Assembly (NCBI GenBank): GCA_020310875.1
Contig: CM035439.1
Span: 136,591,929 to 136,655,928 of the forward strand
Source of the DNA: Ceratopteris richardii
Lineage: Eukaryota; Streptophyta; Polypodiopsida; Polypodiales; Pteridaceae
Length of the DNA: 64,000 nucleotides
Reading direction: 5' to 3'
This document shows, piece after piece, positions 32,289-43,987 of this stretch. Positions within the stretch are counted from its first letter, which is position 1; every line of letters begins with the position of its first letter. A program made the translations under genes and the position numbers. The notes beneath the pieces are model-generated. The model made no database searches and was not told where the DNA came from. It saw only the letters and a program-made list of their open reading frames with translations.

Positions 32289-34303
32289 GTCTAGGACGAA
32301 TGTGTGATGGTAAGAGTATAGCAAGAAGTGGCGTTGGAAGGTAAAAATTTCAGTTTTTGTTGTTGTTTTTACTTAGTTTTTAGTGTTTTTCACCTCCCCC
32401 ACACTCCATCTTCATCACCGCATCATCATCTTCATCTCCAAAAAAATCAGAAAATTCACCATATCCACCCATTCCCCTCATTTCCCCTCATTTGTGCATG
32501 CGAGAGAGTGAGAGAGAGCTTTTGTGCTTGTGTGTACTTTTGTTTTCTTGAGTTTTCTTGTAGGTACAGAGCTCCAGTGCATCAGGAAGGCTGCAAAAAG
32601 GTAAAAACTTCAGTTTCTGTCAAAAATTTTTGTCTGTGTCAGACCATCGCGATGGTCTGCAAAGTTCGGAATTTGGAGAAGGCGACCACACTAGCGTGAA
32701 GAGCACACCTGCGCCTACAGGAATCCATAGCTGCATTCACAAAATTTGCATTTTGGTGGACCATCGCGACGGTCTCTGACCATCGCGATTGTGTCACACC
32801 ATCGCGATTGGCTCACGCCATCGCGACGGCTTGGCCGGACCATCGCGACGGTCTCTGACCATCGCGATTGTGTCATGCCATCGTGATTGGCTCACGCCAT
32901 CGCGCCGACGGTGCCACATGGCAATCTAGACCATCGCGACGGTGCACTTCAGACCATCACGACACTTCAAAAATTCAGAATCGCGATTGGCTCACGCCAT
33001 CGCGCCTAGACCATCGCGATTGGCTCAAGCCATCGCATCTGTGACCATCGCGACGGTTCACTTTGGACCATCACGATTGTCCACGATTGACCGTTGACTG
33101 ACGCCATCGCGATTGTCCAAGTTCACGCCATCGCGATTGTCCAATTTCACGCCATCGCGACGGTTCACCCTCACGCCATCGCGATTGTGCACTTTCAGAC
33201 CATCGCGATTGTGCAATTTCACGCCATCGCGATTGTCCAATTTCACGCCATCGCGATTGTGCAATTTCACACCATCGTGATTGTGCAATTTCACGCCATT
33301 GCGATTGTGCACTTTCACGCCATCGCGACGGTTCGCACTCACGCCATCGCGATTGTCCAATTTTACGCCATCGCGACGGTGCACTTTCAGGCCATCGCGA
33401 CCGTGCACTTTCACGCCATCGCGACGGTGCACTTTCACGCCATCGCGACGGTGCACTTTCACGCCATTGCGACGGTCCCAGACCATCGCGATCATCTCAG
33501 ACCATCGCGATTGTGCACCCCCATCGCAAATTTTAGGGTTTCATTTTTTGGCCAATTTTGGGGCTATTTTTGGGAAATTTTTGGGTGATTAGACTCATAG
33601 GAGACCCCTTAGCTCATATTTGGAGAAAAACCTGTTTGTCAGTTTTTACCCCCCAGGGCCTAAACGGTCATAACTTTTTCATCCAAAGTCCGTTTTTTGA
33701 GCTTAATAGCTCATTAGAAAGCTCTTGACGAGTTTGAGGTTGACCTAGTTTGGGACTTGAAAGCCAGGGGGCAAGCATTAAAAAGTTGGGCAAAAGGGAA
33801 GGGACTTAAAAGGTGTATATACTTAAGTGCTTGATCATCCAACTGTGAATTGGTCTAATATTGGATTTGTCCAGGTCTAGCAAGGGCAATCGAAGGCAAC
33901 CAAGGCAAGGCAGAGAAGGGCATAAAGCTTGGGAAGCGCGGCTTCTTGGGCATCAGAGCAACCAGAAAAGCTGAATCGAGGTTGGAAGATTACTCAACCC
34001 CCTCAGTCAATTCTTAGCTTAGGCTAAACGGTAGTGTTGTGGATTAACGACGATAGGAACGCCTCAAGTTCAAGAGAGTTAAATTTATCAAGTCTGAGAC
34101 TAAAGTAAAGGTGTGTGTGACGAAAACCTAAAGGAAAGAGCCTAAGTCTGACGGAACGAGAACTCAAAATTATAACGGAAAGTCGAATTTCTGACGCATA
34201 CATTAAGACAAGAATCTAAAGAAATTTAAAAAGAATCAAGACAATAATAACAAAGAATCATTGACGATCTGAGCGTGTACTAAGTGTGCAAGGAACAAAA
34301 TTA
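32289..34303 (+). other. Long untranslated leader of the 17.5-kb element
   Basis: Two kilobases without a credible coding frame. Two similar blocks with ggtaaaaatttcag and ggtaaaaacttcag lie at 32,340 and 32,602, and a tttcttgtag at about 32,555-32,565 looks like a 3' splice site, so a leader intron is possible. The middle is the minisatellite described separately. From 33,535 to 34,303 the sequence is unremarkable and G-rich, then A-rich towards the gag start. Confidence 0.6.
32640..33515. repeat. CpG-rich minisatellite, 24-bp unit
   Basis: More than 30 copies of a CCATCGCGA-centred unit. From about 33,094 the unit is a regular 24 bp (CACGCCATCGCGATTGTGCA plus ATTT); before that the spacing is irregular. 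Each unit holds the palindrome ATCGCGAT or a one-base variant. Because 24 is a multiple of three, both strands stay open over 430 bases with octapeptide repeats (HAIAIVQF on plus, RRDGVKVH on minus), which I regard as non-coding. Confidence 0.9.
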
Positions 34304-37295
34304 ATGAACCTTAGATCGGGCAAACATATAGGTAAGTCAGACCGACGAAGCCTTAGATCATCAAAGGCAAGTGTAAGAACTACTGCTCGATCGTGGGCTC
34401 AGCAATTGAATAGTAATTACCCCTACGAGAGCTCAGACACTAGTGATTCAGAAATGGCATTTAGCGCAGAAAGACCAGAAGTAGGGTCAAATGTAGCATA
34501 CTTAGAAAAACCAGAAGGACCCTATAGAACGCAACTAGAGTTTCTCCGAACCAACCGATTAGGTGCTCGCATCTATGAGGATGGTTTGCGAAGGCAAGTG
34601 GTGCAAATGCACAACCCTGATCAACCCATTGGATTGGAACATCCAGTGGTGAAATTCGAGAGAGACGCGTACATAGACAAGGAAGGAACAATGTACATAT
34701 TAAGTACGCAGCCAAACAATACCGACAAGTTTGGCGTGATTCAACCAGAGACGGAAGCAAAATCTCAAGGAAAAGAACCATTAGAAGAGCCTAGAACACC
34801 TAGAGGGAAATCTGTACTGACACGAGTACTAATCCCAGAATGGATCCCTCAAGACAACAGAAGCATAGAGTTGTTTGTAAATAAAGAAACCGATGAAGCC
34901 TTTTGGAGATACAAGACCGAAATACTTAGTGAAGTAGGAATCATCACTATATACGAGTTCAAGGACCTGGATACACCTGGAAAGGTTGTATACCTGGATG
35001 AGACTTCAGAAAGAGTCTTTGTGGTGCCTGACCGCGCTAAAAACACATACACATGGAGAGGTGAATTGGTATTCCCTCCATCTAGAACGAACATGAATAC
35101 AAGTCAACAAGGGGCAGGAACATCCTCAGCCCATGGAAATCAAAGAGAGGGAAATAAAGAGAGGCCGGAGGTAAGCTTCACTCATCCCATAGGGAGAGAT
35201 AGAACAACCACGAACACTAATAGAGCGGATAGACAAAGAGATCATGGAGTACTAGGTGGTAGAGATGATTTTCCTCTACCTAGATCACGCGAACACGCAA
35301 GAACATTGAGACCCACACAGTTAGTAAAATCAATGAAGAATTATTTTGATGGGACAGGAGATCCCTATGACCACGTCGCAGAATTCAAGCAAGTGCTAAG
35401 AGCCGAACAAGTTGAAGACATGTTCACGCAATACAACGCATTTGGACTAACGTTAAAGAATACCGCTTTAACTTGGTTCCAACCTCTGCAACAAAGGCAA
35501 TTTAGAGACATCCATCACTTTTTAGAGTCATTCATCACCGAATTATAAAAGTGGGATTAGACATGACACGTCTTCGTTGATTCATAGCTTTAAACAGACC
35601 CCTCAAGAAACAGTAAGACTGGCAGGACGTAGGTTTAGACAATATGTTGAACGATGTCCAATGCAAGAGCTACCCTCACAAGCTAAGCAAGTGTCATTGT
35701 TTTTAGATGGCTTGTTGAGCTCTAAACTACGCTCCTACGTGTACCTAAAAGAACCCAGAACGCTAGAGCAATGTGTAAGAATTTGTATAGACATTGAGGA
35801 CAACTTAGGAGACGAGTTGGAACTCTCTAAGGTCTATAAGGACTCAGACTGTTCATCTCTAGCATCCACAAAATTGTCTAACTCGATAGAAGACCTAGCA
35901 GAAAAAGTGGCCCAGAAACTAGGAGTTTCTAGCAAACCTAGGGTGCTAACAAACAAGCGTTGTTACACCTGTGGTGGTGACCATATGGCAAATGCGTGTC
36001 CCAATGCACTACAACCACAAACCAACCCTAGTGGCCAATACTGTACAATTGAGAGAAGATACACGAATCATACGGCTCAGGACTGCCCATACAACAAACA
36101 AACCATGAGACAGAACTATCCGCAAGCATACCCGTAGCCAGATAGGTATCAAGGCCAATACAATGCTCAGCCCTATTACTATAGGCCTCCTCAGAACTAC
36201 CCATACCAGGCTCAACAGAGACCTCAACCTGTCTTAGCTCAGCAGCCACCCCCACCAGCGAATGTCATCTCAGTCAAATACGCTGCTGCAGAAGAGAATC
36301 TAGGTAGGGCCTTAGTGCCTTCTTCACCTTTGATCACAGAGAGTGACCCACACTCAAACAGTTTTGACTCTACACATGTAGATAGTCCACCCGCTTATTA
36401 TACAGAGTCACCAGAACACGTAGAAACATATCATTATGATAGTCCACCAGTGGAACCTAGTTGGGAGCCAGACTATGCTAATGTGATGTACACAAACCCA
36501 AATCCACGGCCCCAATTGAGACAACAAAGACCACAGGGCCCTAGAGGACCATGCTTTAGGTGCCAAGGAGATCATTTCATAAAGGATTGTCCACATCCCC
36601 CGATAGCAGGACAATCACAGTACTATAACATACAAGGCTTTTGTGCTGATTGTGGCAAAGAGCACATAATCAAAGATTGTCCTAAGAATCCAGTTAATGC
36701 TTCGAATGTGACACCGATCAATGTGATAGGTATTGTAAATAACGCAGATGGATCCAACCCTACATACGTGCTGATCCAAGCTATAACAAGAGCCCAGGCG
36801 CTCTTACAGAACCAAAAGCTTAATCAAGAGAAAGTAGTCGGGAGTAGTGAAGTTGCAGAATCTAGTAGCAAAAAGACAAAATCTTGGAAAGATTCTAGAG
36901 AAAGAATTAAGAGAAAATGGAGTAAAAAGATAACTGAGTTGGAAGGAAGTTTGAAGGAATCTAGAGCCAAAATCCTAGAATTGACTTCACAGGACTTTAA
37001 TCAAGAGAACCCAGCTAAAAAATCAGGATCAGTTTTAGCGGAACCCATACCAGAAAATTTAGACATGATGTTTCGTGCATATCAGGCTAGATTAAAAGAG
37101 GGACCTCAGGAAGCTGAAATGAGCAAAAACTACCCTCGAGCTGATCTAGAAATTGAGAGAACTAAACTTTGCATGAAGATGGTAGAACTAGCACAAGCTT
37201 TGTTCGAAGCCTCTAGATATCTCAATTGGAATAACATGGCAAAACCGGAATTACACTTTCAAGGACTAATGGAGAGGCTAGAATATTTGATTTAA
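34304..37295 (+). pseudogene. gag: gag region of gag-pol (17.5-kb element)
   Basis: The first ATG in frame is 34,304 (MNLRSGKHIG). A matrix-like basic start is followed by a long N-terminal region and the Retrotrans_gag core at about 35,320-35,545 (DPYDHVAEFKQVLRAEQ, ALTWFQPLQQRQF). A one-base shift near 35,546 moves the frame, and the core then continues (QYVERCPMQELPSQ). Zinc knuckles of C-X2-C-X3-H-X4-C form follow: CYTCGGDHMANAC near 35,962, CFRCQGDHFIKDC near 36,552 and CADCGKEHIIKDC near 36,642, plus a degenerate one between. TAG at 36,135 and TAA at 37,293 are in frame. The basic coiled stretch near 36,870-37,000 resembles that at 20,660. Packages the RNA; the exceptional length is typical of large gypsy elements. 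Confidence 0.85.
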
Positions 37296-37400
37296 AGCAA
37301 AGAGAAAAAGGATCAGCCTAGGAACCCTATTGTCCCTGAGACACAGGAAAGGAATGCACCATCCCTGTCTCAAGTACCCTACTCAGAAAGTCAAGACAAT

Positions 37401-39060
37401 TTGTCTTCCATACATAAATATTCACATGAATTTTTGAGAGAAATCCAAGAAGAGAAATGGAGAAAAGAACAAGGAACCCATCCTCCTATTCAAGAAATAG
37501 ACGACTTGCAAGAACAATTTCCCCAAGACATTCCCTCTATTTACGATGATGTAGAGGAAGAGCAACTGAGTGAACACACAAGATTTGAATCTAATTCGTT
37601 ACAAGAATTACCTCAGTTCACAGGACCTTGGGAAGCAAAGTCTATCAGTATGAGAGCACCCACGATAATAGTGAGGAATGAAGAATCAGTAATCCCTAGA
37701 AACACGGAAGTGATCAAGAACACTAAAGTACAATGTAACCTCACTCTAGAGGAGTTGTTAAAGGTAAAACCAGAATTGTGGAAACATGTAGCAAATCAAT
37801 TCCCCGAGCTTGCTACTACTCCCTCACAAATAGGATCACAAGATAAGGTACCAGAGATACCCGTAGAAAAGATTGGAGATGTGAGCGAAGGAGAGGAAGG
37901 TAACACGTATCTTCCGATAACCCATCAGGGCTACACCACGAAAGCCATCTTAGATTCAGGAGCCGGAGTAGCCATCGCTACCACCGCTTTATGGAAACGT
38001 TGGGGTAAGCCAGCATTGAGACCCACCAGAATGAAGCTACAAATGGCTGATGGACACATAGAAAAACCATTAGGCTTACTAGAAGGCATATCTCTCACCA
38101 CTTGTGGTGTAGAATTTGAGCATACTTTCGCCATTTGTGACTTTGCAAAAAACCATGCTTATGAGATGATATTGGGACGACCATTCATGCGTCAGTTGCA
38201 AATTGTACAAGATTGGGGAACTAATTCTTTGTACTTGCAACATTTAGGAGTGACTACCAAAGTCAATCTTAAAGACTATTCACATCGAGATGTACCCCCA
38301 ATACAATGGAATACCATCCATAAGACACCAGTAGAAACAGAATCCGTGCACTCCTTAGAATCAGATCCTTCTTGGTTGCATGAGGATACTCATTTATGGA
38401 TGTGTAAAGTAGCCAAAAAAGAGGAAGAAAGATTAGAAGCCAGGACCTTAGGTGCAGAACAACATCCAAGAACCCTTCAAGACCCAGCTTATGCACCTGT
38501 GGTATTCCCAGACGAAGAGTTTGAACCCCATGGTTGGGCAGAAATCCTAGCAACCATGGATGTAGCCATCAATGAAGAACAATGGACACCCCACTGTGAC
38601 GAGGAGGGCTATGACATTTCAGTTTTCACGATAGAGCCAATCATGGGCGATGCAATTTTAGAAGAGTGTGAACCTAACACTGATGCATTTGAGGATGCAA
38701 GCGATTTTGATTTAGAATCAATTATCATGGACTCTCCCTTTGCATCAGAAGAAGAATATTTCTATGAAGTAGAGACTCACACTCAGAGACACGAGGAAAT
38801 TACGAATGAAGTGAGGTTAGCCACAGAAGTGACTAACAAGAGTGAAGGCAAGAAAAGAAAGAAGAAAGAAACCATGTCAGAAAAAGAAGAATCCTTGTTT
38901 GAGGTACCCGAGAACTTCAAGAAATATGAAATCGAAGATAGAAGAATCATGGTACGAATGCCTAATAGAAAAGCGAATGATGGACAAGTATATGATAACC
39001 AAGAGAAAACCAAGAAAATAATCGTAGCCATAGAAGGAGAAGAAGAAAAATGTACATACA
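37401..39060 (+). pseudogene. Protease 1 and acidic linker of gag-pol
   Basis: A retropepsin domain spans about 37,905-38,250. TTKAILDSGAGVAIATTALW has catalytic DSG at 37,953-37,961, and YEMILGRPFMRQL supplies the closing hydrophobic-Gly motif. It is the same frame as gag, so no gag/pol frameshift is needed. A 270-codon acidic and then lysine-rich linker (KKRKKKE near 38,850) leads to RT. The protease would cleave the polyprotein in the particle. Confidence 0.85.
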
Positions 39061-40485
39061 TAGGGCATGATTTGACAACTCAAGAAGAAGAAGAGCTAGT
39101 TGCCCTATTGCGCGAATATAGAGATGTTTTTGCTTGGAGTTACAAAGATTTGAAAGGAGTAGATCCAGATATATGCTCTCATAGAATCCCTATGACTCCA
39201 GATGCAAAACCTACGAAACAGAAACCGTACACGTACAATGATAACTACGCTGCGAAGATTAAAGAGGAGATAGATCGCTTGATAGAAGCAGGATTCATTT
39301 ACGAAATTGAGCATACCGAATGGGTATCCCCCATTGTGGTTGTGCCCAAGAAGAATGGAAAATTGCGTGTGTGTATTAACCTTAAAAAAGTTAATGCCGC
39401 CACGATTAGAGACAGTTATCCTCTTCCTATCACGGAACATCTATTGGAAAGAGTTGCGGGCAAGGAAGTTTACAGCTTTCTTGATGGTTTTTCAGGCTAT
39501 AATCAAGTAGCCATTGCTCCAGAGGACCAACACAAGACGGCTTTTGCCACTGAATGGGGCATATTTGCATTTCGTGTGATGCCATTTGGCTTAACAAATG
39601 CACCCGCCACTTTCCAGCGACTCATGTGTCATGTCTTCAAGGAATTCTTACGCAAGAGTTTGGAAGTTTATGTCGATGACATATGTGCTCATTCTAATAT
39701 TAGGCAGACGCATATCCCAGAGTTAAGACAAATATTTGACAAATGTTGAGAATATCAGGTTTGTTTGAACCCAGAAAAATGCGTTTTCATGGTCAGACAA
39801 GGCAAAATTCTAGGACACATTGTGTCAAAAAATGGAATCTCTACGGATGAAGAAAAGGTGAAGGTAATTGAAGATTTACCTAGAGCAACTAATGTGAAAG
39901 AGGTACAAGCATTTATGGGCCATTGCGGTTATTATAGGAGATTCATACACATGTATGCAATCATAGCCAAGCCTTTGTACTCTCTCTTAACCAATTTCGA
40001 ATGGACAAATGAATGTGAAAATTCATTCAATGAACTTAAACGACGCTTGTGCTCAGCACCTATATTGACTACCCCAGATTGGAGTAAGCCATTCCATGTA
40101 CATGTGGATGCATCCAATTACACCATAGGATGCGTGTTAGCACAACCCACGAATGAAGGTAACATAGATCTCCCCATAGCTTACGCGAGCAGACAATTGA
40201 ACGCAGCAGAAAGAAATTACACCACGACGGAACGAGAAGGATTAGGGATGATCTACGCAGTAAAGAAGTTTAGGCACTACTTGTTGGCCAACAAATTCAA
40301 GTTCTTTACGGATCATCAAGCCCTATTGTACTTAGTCAACAAACCATGTAACACAGGACGACTAATACGTTGGTTTCTATTACTCATGGAGTATGATTTT
40401 GAAGTCGTAGTCAGGAAAGGAAAGACACATCTTAGAGCTGACCACCTTTCGAGATTAACCTCAGGAGAAGCTCCTCAAGGAGTAG
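39061..40485 (+). pseudogene. pol: Reverse transcriptase and RNase H of gag-pol
   Basis: RT: EIDRLIEAGFIYEIEHTEWV, then VVVPKKNGKLRVCINLKKVN, YSFLDGFSGYNQV, FRVMPFGLTNAPATFQRLM and the catalytic YVDD at 39,669-39,680. An in-frame TGA at 39,747 falls in the segment between YVDD and LNPEKCVF. RNase H: FHVHVDASNYTIGCVLAQ, YTTTEREGLGMIYAV, FFTDHQALLYLV and LRADHLSRL. The catalytic acids of both enzymes are present. One RNase H only; I see no second RNase H domain of the Tat type. Confidence 0.9.
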
Positions 40486-40886
40486 CGGATGATCTACCAG
40501 ATGCATACTTGTTTAACCTTGAGATAGCACCAGAATGGGCTAAACCTATAGTCCCTATTCTGACATACGGACCCAAGAATCCTAGGATAAAGATCAAAGA
40601 AGGAGAGATTACCAAATCTCAGAGATATCAAATCATGGCAGGAGGCATATATAAACAGGATAATCAAAAGATTCTTGCTTGTTGTGTAGATGAATCTGAA
40701 CATGCGAATTGGTTGCAATTAGCACATATAGGTACATTAAAGCAACATCATTCAAAACATCGAACATTACAGACTCTGCATAGATTAGGAGTATATTGGC
40801 CTTCGATGGAAGCAGATGTCTACAAGTTGTGTAAGGAATGCAACGTTTGTTGTGAAAGACCACCAGTAGAGCATGCTACATTGTAA
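40486..40886 (+). pseudogene. Extra integrase-type H2C2 zinc-binding domain
   Basis: After a 60-codon spacer the frame reads AHIGTLKQHHSKHRTLQTLH, then YWPSMEADVYKLCKECNVC. This fits the H-H-C-C pattern of the integrase N-terminal zinc-binding domain, including the YWP-M--DV signature. It is followed by an in-frame TAA (40,884) and then by the expected H2C2 domain of integrase at 41,100-41,230. The element therefore carries two in tandem. Confidence 0.7.
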
Positions 40887-42290
40887 CATGTGTCTCTCAC
40901 ACCAGACTGGAGTGAACAATTAGTGACATACTTGAGGACGAAGACATTCCCTCAAGGCATGACCTTAGCTCGACAACGTAGTCTAGAGTAGGAAGCTCAA
41001 GACTATTCACTTATTGGCGATAATCTATACAAAAGAGGACGAGATGGATATCTAAGACAATGTGTTCATGAGAGCGATTATCTGAGCATACTAGAGACGG
41101 CACACCAAGGTGTTGCAGGAGGTCATTTTGGACCCGATAGGATAATCAAAGCCATCCTCTTTGCAGGATTATGGTGGCCCACTCTTCACATGGATGCTCA
41201 TACCTATGTTAAGAGATGTGATGTGTGCCAAAGAACTCAGTTTCCTACTCGCAGAGATGGAATGCCATTGAAACCCATGATGGGCGGACGTGCATTTTCA
41301 AAGTGGGGTATAGACTTTGTAGGATCCATTAACCCCCCTGCAAAAGGTACACATGCTGAATACATTATTGTTGCCACAGATTATCTTACGAAATGGGTAG
41401 AGGCAAAAGCCACGAAAAAGAATGATGCACAGACAACTGCAAAATTCTTATTTGAGAATGTCTTTACAAGATATGGACTGCCTATAGAGTTACTGAGCGA
41501 TCGAGGCACTCACTTTCTAAACCAAGTCATTGAATATTTGTTACAGGATTTTATGGTGATTCACAAGAAATCCGCACCATATCATCCTCACGCCAATGGT
41601 CAGGCTGAAAGCACTAATAAGATCCTTTGTAACGTACTGACGAAACTCATGAACAACAAACGTTCAGATTGGGACAAACAGTTACACCACGCTGTTTGGG
41701 CATATCGAGTGGCCTACAAGACCGTACTCAATGCAACTCCCTTTCAGATGGTTTTTGGTCAGAATGTTGTGCTTCCTTTGGACTTCTTGATACCAACCCT
41801 TAAGGTTGCACAAGAACATCAGTGGACCGGCCATGAATTATCATCGAGAATAATGGACTTGGAACGATTAGGAGAAACCAGGCTAAAGGAAGTAGCAGGA
41901 ATATATGCAGCGAAGAAGCGACAGAAAGCATATTTTGATGCACACGTGAAAGATAAAGGCTTAAAAGAAGGAGATTTAGTTCTAGTATATACGCTAAAGC
42001 AACACACACGGAAGTTAGAAAAGCGAGGTTATGGACCTATGATCATTAACAGACTCTCAACAAGTGGAGCAGTACAGTTAGCCACTTTAGAAGGAGATAT
42101 AATGCCTAATTATATTAGTGGCTGTAGAGTCAAGTTATATCAGGAACCTCTTACTGAGGATATGCTTAGACGACTCACGTTGGCAAAGAAGCGTAAGGAG
42201 GAAGAAAATAGAATACGAGCGGAAGCTCAGGCAGAAGCAATAGAACGCATTAAACGCATGAAGTTAAGAAGACAAGGACTAGGGAGAGAA
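40887..42290 (+). pseudogene. pol: Integrase of gag-pol
   Basis: N-terminal H2C2: HQGVAGGHFGPDRI ... WWPTLHMDAHTYVKRCDVC at about 41,100-41,230. Core D-D-35-E: Asp at 41,313 (GIDFVGSI), Asp at 41,499 (SDRGTHF) and Glu at 41,607 (NGQAEST), with 35 residues between the last two. The C-terminal module has KGLKEGDLVLVY, RGYGPMIINRLSTSGAVQL and GCRVKLY, in GPY/F style without a chromodomain. A TAG at 40,989 precedes the zinc finger. A strongly basic helix (LAKKRKEEENRIRAEAQAEA) links it to the next domain. Catalytic residues are intact. Confidence 0.9.
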
Positions 42291-42790
42291 CATTATAACC
42301 ATCTGGAAACTACACCCAGATATCCCATGGCCATGTGTCAAGTAAAGTCAACCACTCATCCTAGTATAGTGGACAGGAGACCATTCATTACAGTTAGGCT
42401 AGAGCACGGCAACCCTTGCCAAGAGCTCAGGGCTTTAATTGACTCAGGTGCTGCGACTAGTGCGATTAGATGGTCCCACTATAAGGATTCAGGAATAGAA
42501 ATGCGGCCAATTGAGGCATACCTCATAGGCCTAGGAGGCATGGAAACCCCTTGCATGGGTGAGGTGGACCTTCCTATCCTCATTAAGGATGTGACCATGA
42601 CAGCAAAGCTACTAGTGTGCCATGATGACGACCTGATAGAACCCCTAATCCTTGGCCAAGATTGGCTATACGATCACTCAGTGGACCTAAATCTTAGACA
42701 AGGCTCCTTACAGATTGGAACCTTAGAACAGAAGCGAGTGATACCGCTTGACTTCCCTAATTGCATTCCGCTGGAGGTTTGTAACCCTAG
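42291..42790 (+). pseudogene. Second retropepsin-like domain, after integrase
   Basis: In the same frame, ELRALIDSGAATSAIRWSHY has a DSGA catalytic loop at 42,441-42,452. About 70 residues later LIEPLILGQDWLYDHSVDLN supplies the hydrophobic-hydrophobic-Gly motif of retropepsins. Between them lie a possible flap (LIGLGGMETPC) and beta-strand-like stretches. The length of about 110 residues fits a complete domain. A protease C-terminal to integrase is not the standard Ty3/gypsy order; protease 1 is also present. Confidence 0.75.
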
Positions 42791-43754
42791 ACCCTATGAA
42801 ACGCATGCGACGGAAGACCAGAAGATCTTGGGTCAGACCAGTCACGTTACGTCTACACCAACCCACTCGGGCTTGGCTAGGGACAATTGTCAATCAGAAG
42901 GACGACAGGAGATCTTCCCTGGGGCTTCCTGCAAACTAGAAGGGGCAGCTACCCAACCGCTAGGGCAGATGAACACAATCAGCGGTCAGGTGGGTTGCAT
43001 CAGCGGCCAAATGAGCACAACACCCTGCGGTGCTCATCCTTCCAAACTTGCTGCGGACTGGCCTAGATTAAAGATAAATAACGAATCACTTCCTAATGGG
43101 CAGGTCACGCAAGTGTTGGATCTCCCTTCTTTTCCAAAGCAGAGCGTCCAATGGACCTCTCAAACCCAACCACGAACGAGTCAACCACAACAGAGGAACC
43201 CAGACCGACAACATCACCAGACAAGGCAAAGAAAGCAGAGGTATCAACATCACAGAACAAGTGGCACGAGACAAATATGGGTGCCAAAAGGACAACAACC
43301 ACAGGCTATTGGCAACACTGCAGACGAGGATAGGACAAAGTTTCAACAGAAGCAAAGTCAGCATCAAAAGTCCCCTCGATCTTCTTCTACAAGTACCAAT
43401 ACTCGACAGATTTGGATCGCGAAGAAATACCTTATCCATAGACCCACACCCATGCAGATTTGGGTACCCAAACAATGTATTATAGCCCAATCCTCTAGCC
43501 ATGTAATATATACCCCTCCTAAATCTTTTCATCCTTCAATACCACCAAACCCGATACCACTTTTTGTCCCTCAGCAGAAACATACCACCCACTCCAAGAC
43601 TCTTAGGAAATGGATACCGAAACGTATCCAAACGTCTTCTTGTACCCCCTTATCTAACAATTCTCCCACCCCGTTTAAACTCCACCCTTGTAATAATTCA
43701 CCCTCAACCAAACCTTGTATAAATTCATACACCCAAACCCCACATCATGCATAA
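42791..43754 (+). pseudogene. Low-complexity C-terminal tail of gag-pol with repeated W-[IV]-P-K motif
   Basis: The open frame continues 320 codons beyond the second protease. It is rich in Q, T, S, P and K. A short motif recurs: RQIWVPKGQ, RQIWIAKKY, MQIWVPKQC, LRKWIPKRI, with a weaker LFVPQQK. It ends at a TAA at 43,752. No family recognised; the repeated aromatic-basic motif could bind nucleic acid or a partner. Confidence 0.65.
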
Positions 43755-43987
43755 TAAAAGCTCATCAAGAAATGTATGCATAATCTGAACCATGTAGGTG
43801 TCTAGAGACCTGCATTAGCTCTGCAAAAAGATCATTGCATCAATCACTTCACGACACTTGGCTACACGGGTTACACATCGGTCATGGAAAGGGATTGCGG
43901 TCTCACCTTAATGGGATCATAATTAATTTCCATACTAATGTGTTAATCTTTTGTAGCAGACCTTTTCCATTTAGCTCATCAGTCATC
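43755..43987 (+). other. Spacer between gag-pol and ORF2
   Basis: Contains a possible 3' splice acceptor, tcttttgtag|cag at about 43,950-43,960, about 30 bases upstream of the ORF2 ATG (43,988). ORF2 may therefore be made from a spliced subgenomic RNA, as proposed for 3' ORFs of other large gypsy elements. Confidence 0.4.

Noticed and set aside
32328-32699. 123-codon frame in the leader
   Set aside because: Low-complexity, follows the PBS, and lies over likely splice-like signals; no conserved domain.
32640-33515. CRISPR-like array
   Set aside because: Repeats are contiguous, without unique spacers, in plant DNA inside a retrotransposon; it is a minisatellite.
33058-33588. Open frames of 145-164 codons with octapeptide repeats on both strands
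   Set aside because: The 24-bp minisatellite period is a multiple of three, which keeps every frame open; both strands cannot be real and the array lies in the leader upstream of gag.
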